Shown here piece by piece: positions 45,301 to 47,677 of a stretch of DNA of 47,677 nucleotides. Each line of letters begins with the position of its first letter. Position 1 is the stretch's first letter. Origin of the DNA: Pleomorphovibrio marinus. Lineage in GTDB: Bacteria > Bacteroidota > Bacteroidia > Cytophagales > Cyclobacteriaceae. The stretch spans positions 1 to 47,677 of the forward strand of contig NZ_QCXY01000017.1 of assembly GCF_003347495.1 (NCBI RefSeq), read 5' to 3'. The notes under the pieces are model-generated. The model did not search any database and was not told the origin of the DNA. It saw only the letters and a list, made by a program, of their open reading frames with translations. Position numbers and translations under genes: made by a program.

Positions 45301-47343
45301 AACGGCCCCGAAGGATGGACACAAAGATCCATGCCCCAACTCCAATCCACCCAATTAAACAACCTAGAAATAGACCCTCAGTCCCAATCATGGAGGTATA
45401 GGGAAACTGCCTTGAATATAGATGTCTTTACCTTTGGGCCCGATAATGAGGACTACTCGGCTGAAAATGTACAAGTAATGCTGAATGGTGTTTCTTATAT
45501 TCTGGATACAGAAGGGCGGTTTTGTCCTAATGGAACCTTAGGTTTATTGGCCTTTGATCAAAGAAAACTGGAGCCCTATCTGCCAGTACCGTTGACCAAT
45601 ATCGATGTATTAGATCCAAAAAGCTGTGGAAGATCGCCACAAATCATACAAAACATTAGGAACCAATGGATTACTAATGAGGGTCAAACCATGTTGCTGG
45701 ATTATATCAACAACGTAAAAGAGGGAGATTACGTAATCATTTTCTCCGTAGGACAGGTTACTTTTTCAGATTGGCCAGAAGAAGTCATTTTTAAGATGAA
45801 AGAGCTTGGAGCAAATGAGGCCACCCTGCGAAATTTAAGGACTGGTGAACCTTATATATTGTTTGGCCAAAAGGGTATGGAACCTGGGGATGCCATTGAA
45901 GTATTGGCTAAAACAGAGCAGGAAATTGATCCCAATGCACAGGTTATTCGCTTTGAAACCGATATAAATGGTTATTTTCCAAATGGGAGCATCATCTCAC
46001 CCAGGGTAGGGCCAGCTTCCTCATGGGTAAGGTTTTTCAACCATGTGGTTCAAAATGACGTCTTTAATACCGAATATTCTGGTTTTGACCTGATGGGGGT
46101 AACTATGGACGGGGGAGAAGTGCTGCTTTACCCAAACATTAAAGAGCCTGATGTTGACCTTAGCGCCATATCTTCAGAAGAATATCCCTACATGAGGTTA
46201 CGGTTTAACCTGGATGACAGCGAGGCTCCAACACCTGAACAACTAAAGAGGTGGCAGGTAAACTACTCCGGTGTACCAGAGGGGGTCTTGACCCTAAAGT
46301 CGAAAAAGGAAAATGTCCAATTATTTGAAGGCCAAGAATCAGTTGCTGACTTCGAGTTTATCAATATCGGATACTATGACTTTCCAGACTCTGTGACCGT
46401 GGAATGGACCTTTACTAATTTAGATCAAAGAAGGGTTGAGCGCTTCTCCAAAAAGATTGCTCCTGTTGAAGCCGGAGAAAGGGTCGAACTCTCCATTCCC
46501 TTTGACTCCAGGGGAAGAGCAGGTAAAAACTCTTTAAACGTTTTTGCAAACCCCAGAATTATGATGGAGCAGCGTTTTCGAAACAATGTAATAGATCTTC
46601 CGGAATATTTTCAAGTTGCCAGAGATGAACTCAACCCTATTCTTGATGTGAGTTTTGATGGCATCTATATCATGGATGGGGATATCGTCTCTCCTACTGT
46701 TCTTATTTCGGCCCTTGTGAAGGACGAGAATCGGTATTCTCTAAAAAAGGACACTGTGGGGATGGAATTGATGTTAAAAAGAGATTGTGAGGGATGTGAT
46801 TTTGAAAAAATAAGTTTTAGCAACCCTAAGGTAAAGTGGTTCGAAGCCACCGAAAATTCGGACTTTAGGATTGAGCTTCAACCAGGTCCATTAGAAGACG
46901 GCATGTACACCTTAAGGGTAAATGCCAGTGATGCCTCTGGAAACAAGGCAGGGGAGAAACCCTATGAAGTGAATTTTGAAGTTATCAATGAAAGCCAAAT
47001 CACCAATTTTTATCCATACCCCAACCCATTCAGCACAAGTGTGCGGTTTGTGTTCACGGTGACAGGAGCTCAGGCTCCGGATGAAATCAAAATACAGATC
47101 ATGACTGTGACAGGAAAGGTAGTAAGGGAGATCTTTCAGGACGAACTTGGCCCCATACGCATCGGAAACAACATCACTGAATATGCCTGGGATGGTAAGG
47201 ATGAATTCGGCGACCAGTTGGCAAACGGTGTTTATATATACCGGGTGTTGGTAAGAAAGGAAGGGCAGTTTATGGAGCATAGGGCCACGGCTGGTGACAA
47301 GGCCTTTAAAAAAGGGTATGGTAAGATGTACCTATTGCGATAA
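42310..47343 (+). CDS. PorU2-like type IX secretion C25-family sortase with C-terminal sorting domain
   Basis: This 1677-residue exported protein has a signal peptide ending near GYGQ. The middle has the C25 (gingipain/PorU) peptidase signature: SHPRL, YLLLVGRGFG, RIPARTSQEV, then FFGHAAP with His635 and LLLNGCDAGNAFG with Cys669, the expected catalytic pair. Beta-sandwich repeats follow, then a type A sorting domain at about 1580-1677 (YPYPNPFSTSVRFVFT, VTGKVVREI, DGKDEFGDQLANGVYIYRV). PorU is the surface sortase that removes such domains; canonical PorU has about 1150 residues, so this is the long PorU2 type. It forms an operon with the PorV-like gene. Confidence 0.9.
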   Translation: MKRLFTVTLLFFNLLQGYGQENSWVEFGKDYYKIPTTVEGVYKLSYTTLSASGMNVSEIDPRELRLFHRGEEVSMYIAGEEDGSFDANDHVEFIGKKNDAMLDRGLYGNPDHLPNPYFNTHNDTTAFFLTVSPGTRGKRMNFKTLSEGEYPMVQTVVKQHIASYAEQYSLGQTYFPNVRLSLYDQGQGWTSQPITRGNNRTFEFNDLGAITTIPNPTIEIGLLGRSDSPHRTSVQVGANTNSLREIGQYDYIGFENYTITLELTPSDFASDGDLAVRIGSLGRDGGLDNISVSYIKIDYGTQVPDFNFTKTLLGINQDEPAHLALPANNQNYLAYDISRFPEVIKHQTEIENGTLKLEVGGTNSNANLLIQRSNTTIEPNVLQKVRFRNLLNQPADYLIISHPRLRTPSSNYGDPVTAFAAHRASPLGGAFDTLTVNINEIYDQFAFGEKTPLAIREFLKQYSNRHQPEYLLLVGRGFGIYNTRRLSGVNHFYRNNPSIFDFQELIPAFGYPYSDNRYAVGLDPNEPHSQDIAVGRIPARTSQEVANYLEKVKEKDGMGVQEPWQKNLIHLSGGRSAFELERFYNFLNGFKAVAEDIYLGGKVSTIRKRSNATVELINIADEINEGASMVTFFGHAAPATTDIDIGFASVNEMGYRNQGKYPVLLLNGCDAGNAFGAAYTFGEDWIVTPNRGASIFLAHADIGIDVYLRRFSESFYAKAFADSSLIHQSIGKVKIESDRLFLERFGPSEVNQSHINQMIMLGDPAVRMFPADRADYAIRGEEITLQSFDDTPLNALMDSMQLSMVIRNIGKVDLDSMDLNVSRQLPDGSIITYDTERMAPIFRKDTITFTIPNSGINAFGDNVFTVELNKRKHIRELTYANNLASATLYVPMSGTLNLKPYDFAIVNVRETELIAQIPGRSIEERNLVLQLDTAADFSSAYRRETRVTTANLARWKVDLFQGLGPKDSLTFYWRSRFLEPREGENRDWSTSSFSYINNGPEGWTQRSMPQLQSTQLNNLEIDPQSQSWRYRETALNIDVFTFGPDNEDYSAENVQVMLNGVSYILDTEGRFCPNGTLGLLAFDQRKLEPYLPVPLTNIDVLDPKSCGRSPQIIQNIRNQWITNEGQTMLLDYINNVKEGDYVIIFSVGQVTFSDWPEEVIFKMKELGANEATLRNLRTGEPYILFGQKGMEPGDAIEVLAKTEQEIDPNAQVIRFETDINGYFPNGSIISPRVGPASSWVRFFNHVVQNDVFNTEYSGFDLMGVTMDGGEVLLYPNIKEPDVDLSAISSEEYPYMRLRFNLDDSEAPTPEQLKRWQVNYSGVPEGVLTLKSKKENVQLFEGQESVADFEFINIGYYDFPDSVTVEWTFTNLDQRRVERFSKKIAPVEAGERVELSIPFDSRGRAGKNSLNVFANPRIMMEQRFRNNVIDLPEYFQVARDELNPILDVSFDGIYIMDGDIVSPTVLISALVKDENRYSLKKDTVGMELMLKRDCEGCDFEKISFSNPKVKWFEATENSDFRIELQPGPLEDGMYTLRVNASDASGNKAGEKPYEVNFEVINESQITNFYPYPNPFSTSVRFVFTVTGAQAPDEIKIQIMTVTGKVVREIFQDELGPIRIGNNITEYAWDGKDEFGDQLANGVYIYRVLVRKEGQFMEHRATAGDKAFKKGYGKMYLLR

Positions 47344-47677
47344 AATGGCTCTCGCAATGGTAAAGCCCTGGACATAAAAGCGCCGCAGGCATGGCGTGCC
47401 TCACGGGGCGATCGTGGTGTGAAAAAGTTCACAAAAAGAACGTAGCGGGTGCACATCAGTCGCGACATGGAAGACCTACCAACCACTTTCGTGCCCATCC
47501 GTAGCAAAGAACATTAGCCACTAATGCACTAATTTACACGAATGAGGTGGTTGTGGCCCAAGCTTGGGTCGTTTGATAGTGGGGTGCCGGAGTGTAAAAA
47601 AAAATATTCGTGCCCATCCCTGGCAAACATCCCCGTGGCGGGCTTGGCGTGAAATGGTTCTCGCCACGGGCGCAACC
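47344..47677. other. Gene-free, repeat-rich GC-high end of window
   Basis: No gene is supported in this region. It is richer in G+C than its neighbours and carries short internal repeats: TTCGTGCCCATCC at 47488-47500 and 47607-47619, and a run of CACTAAT/CACGAAT units at 47519-47544. Weak frames at 47232-47507 are shadows. It probably belongs to a repeat island that continues beyond the window. Confidence 0.6.
47488..47628. repeat. Short direct repeats flanking CACTAAT-type unit
   Basis: TTCGTGCCCATCCGTAGCAA (47488-47507) and TTCGTGCCCATCCCTGGCAA (47607-47626) differ at two bases and lie 119 bp apart. Between them is CACTAATGCACTAATT plus ACACGAAT (47519-47543), tandem units of about 8-11 nt. 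Its reverse complement, ATTCGTGTAAATTAGTG, shares ATTCGTG with the direct repeats. Confidence 0.7.

Overview
The window looks like ordinary chromosome of a Bacteroidota member, most likely order Cytophagales and near Cyclobacteriaceae (the family assignment is inference). The signs are a PorV-type barrel next to a very long PorU-type sortase with a type IX secretion C-terminal domain, DUF3078 and PadR/PspC genes of Bacteroidota type, few purine-rich ribosome sites, and several promoters with the Bacteroidota -7 box TAnnTTTG. No phage, insertion sequence, CRISPR array or rRNA gene was seen. One tRNA gene, tRNA-Arg(ACG), is present.

Layout. 1-948: gene-free leader and tRNA-Arg. 949-7424: outer-membrane barrel protein, PAP2-like membrane protein coupled to rpoN, asnS, a small membrane protein and nnr (NAD(P)HX repair). 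7590-11252: exported sugar isomerase-like protein, then a tight minus-strand run of a PolX/PHP protein with a damaged polymerase site, a small membrane protein and a YiiX-like lipoprotein. 11454-15214: EVE protein, exported orphan, pyrR-pyrB, and a Bor-like lipoprotein with a small membrane protein. 15763-20354: cystathionine beta-synthase, a membrane protein and a hybrid histidine kinase. 20406-25929: two small charged proteins, then a Tat-exported Gfo/Idh/MocA oxidoreductase with a 1134-residue HEAT plus double DUF1080 protein, a likely 3-keto-sugar unit. 26118-30902: DUF3078 protein, DUF202 protein, and Ppx/GppA convergent with ppk1.

32954-36136 is the phototrophy locus. Divergent from gyrB lie a DTE-type green-tuned proton-pumping rhodopsin, a lycopene beta-cyclase (crtY) and a beta-carotene 15,15'-dioxygenase (blh). 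Together they make the pump, beta-carotene and retinal. The rhodopsin has a glycine where bacteriorhodopsin has Trp138, the fenestration that lets a carotenoid antenna touch retinal in xanthorhodopsin. A strong hairpin lies between the rhodopsin and crtY, and a perfect 14-bp inverted repeat and a 9-codon leader ORF lie upstream of the rhodopsin.

36371-40693 is a minus-strand run of PadR regulator, PspC-domain protein, beta-CASP metallo-hydrolase and lipoprotein. 41183-47343 is the PorV/PorU2-like pair, followed by a repeat-rich gene-free end.

The least expected non-coding signal is a dispersed element present three times (20683-20794, 40192-40300, 40721-40790). Each copy has the same orientation and ends 22-27 nt before the start codon of a minus-strand gene, and the copies keep a hairpin whose stem sequence changes between them. 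It may be a mobile or duplicated 5'-UTR module. No wholly new multi-gene system was identified; the best leads are this element and the control and antenna features of the rhodopsin locus.
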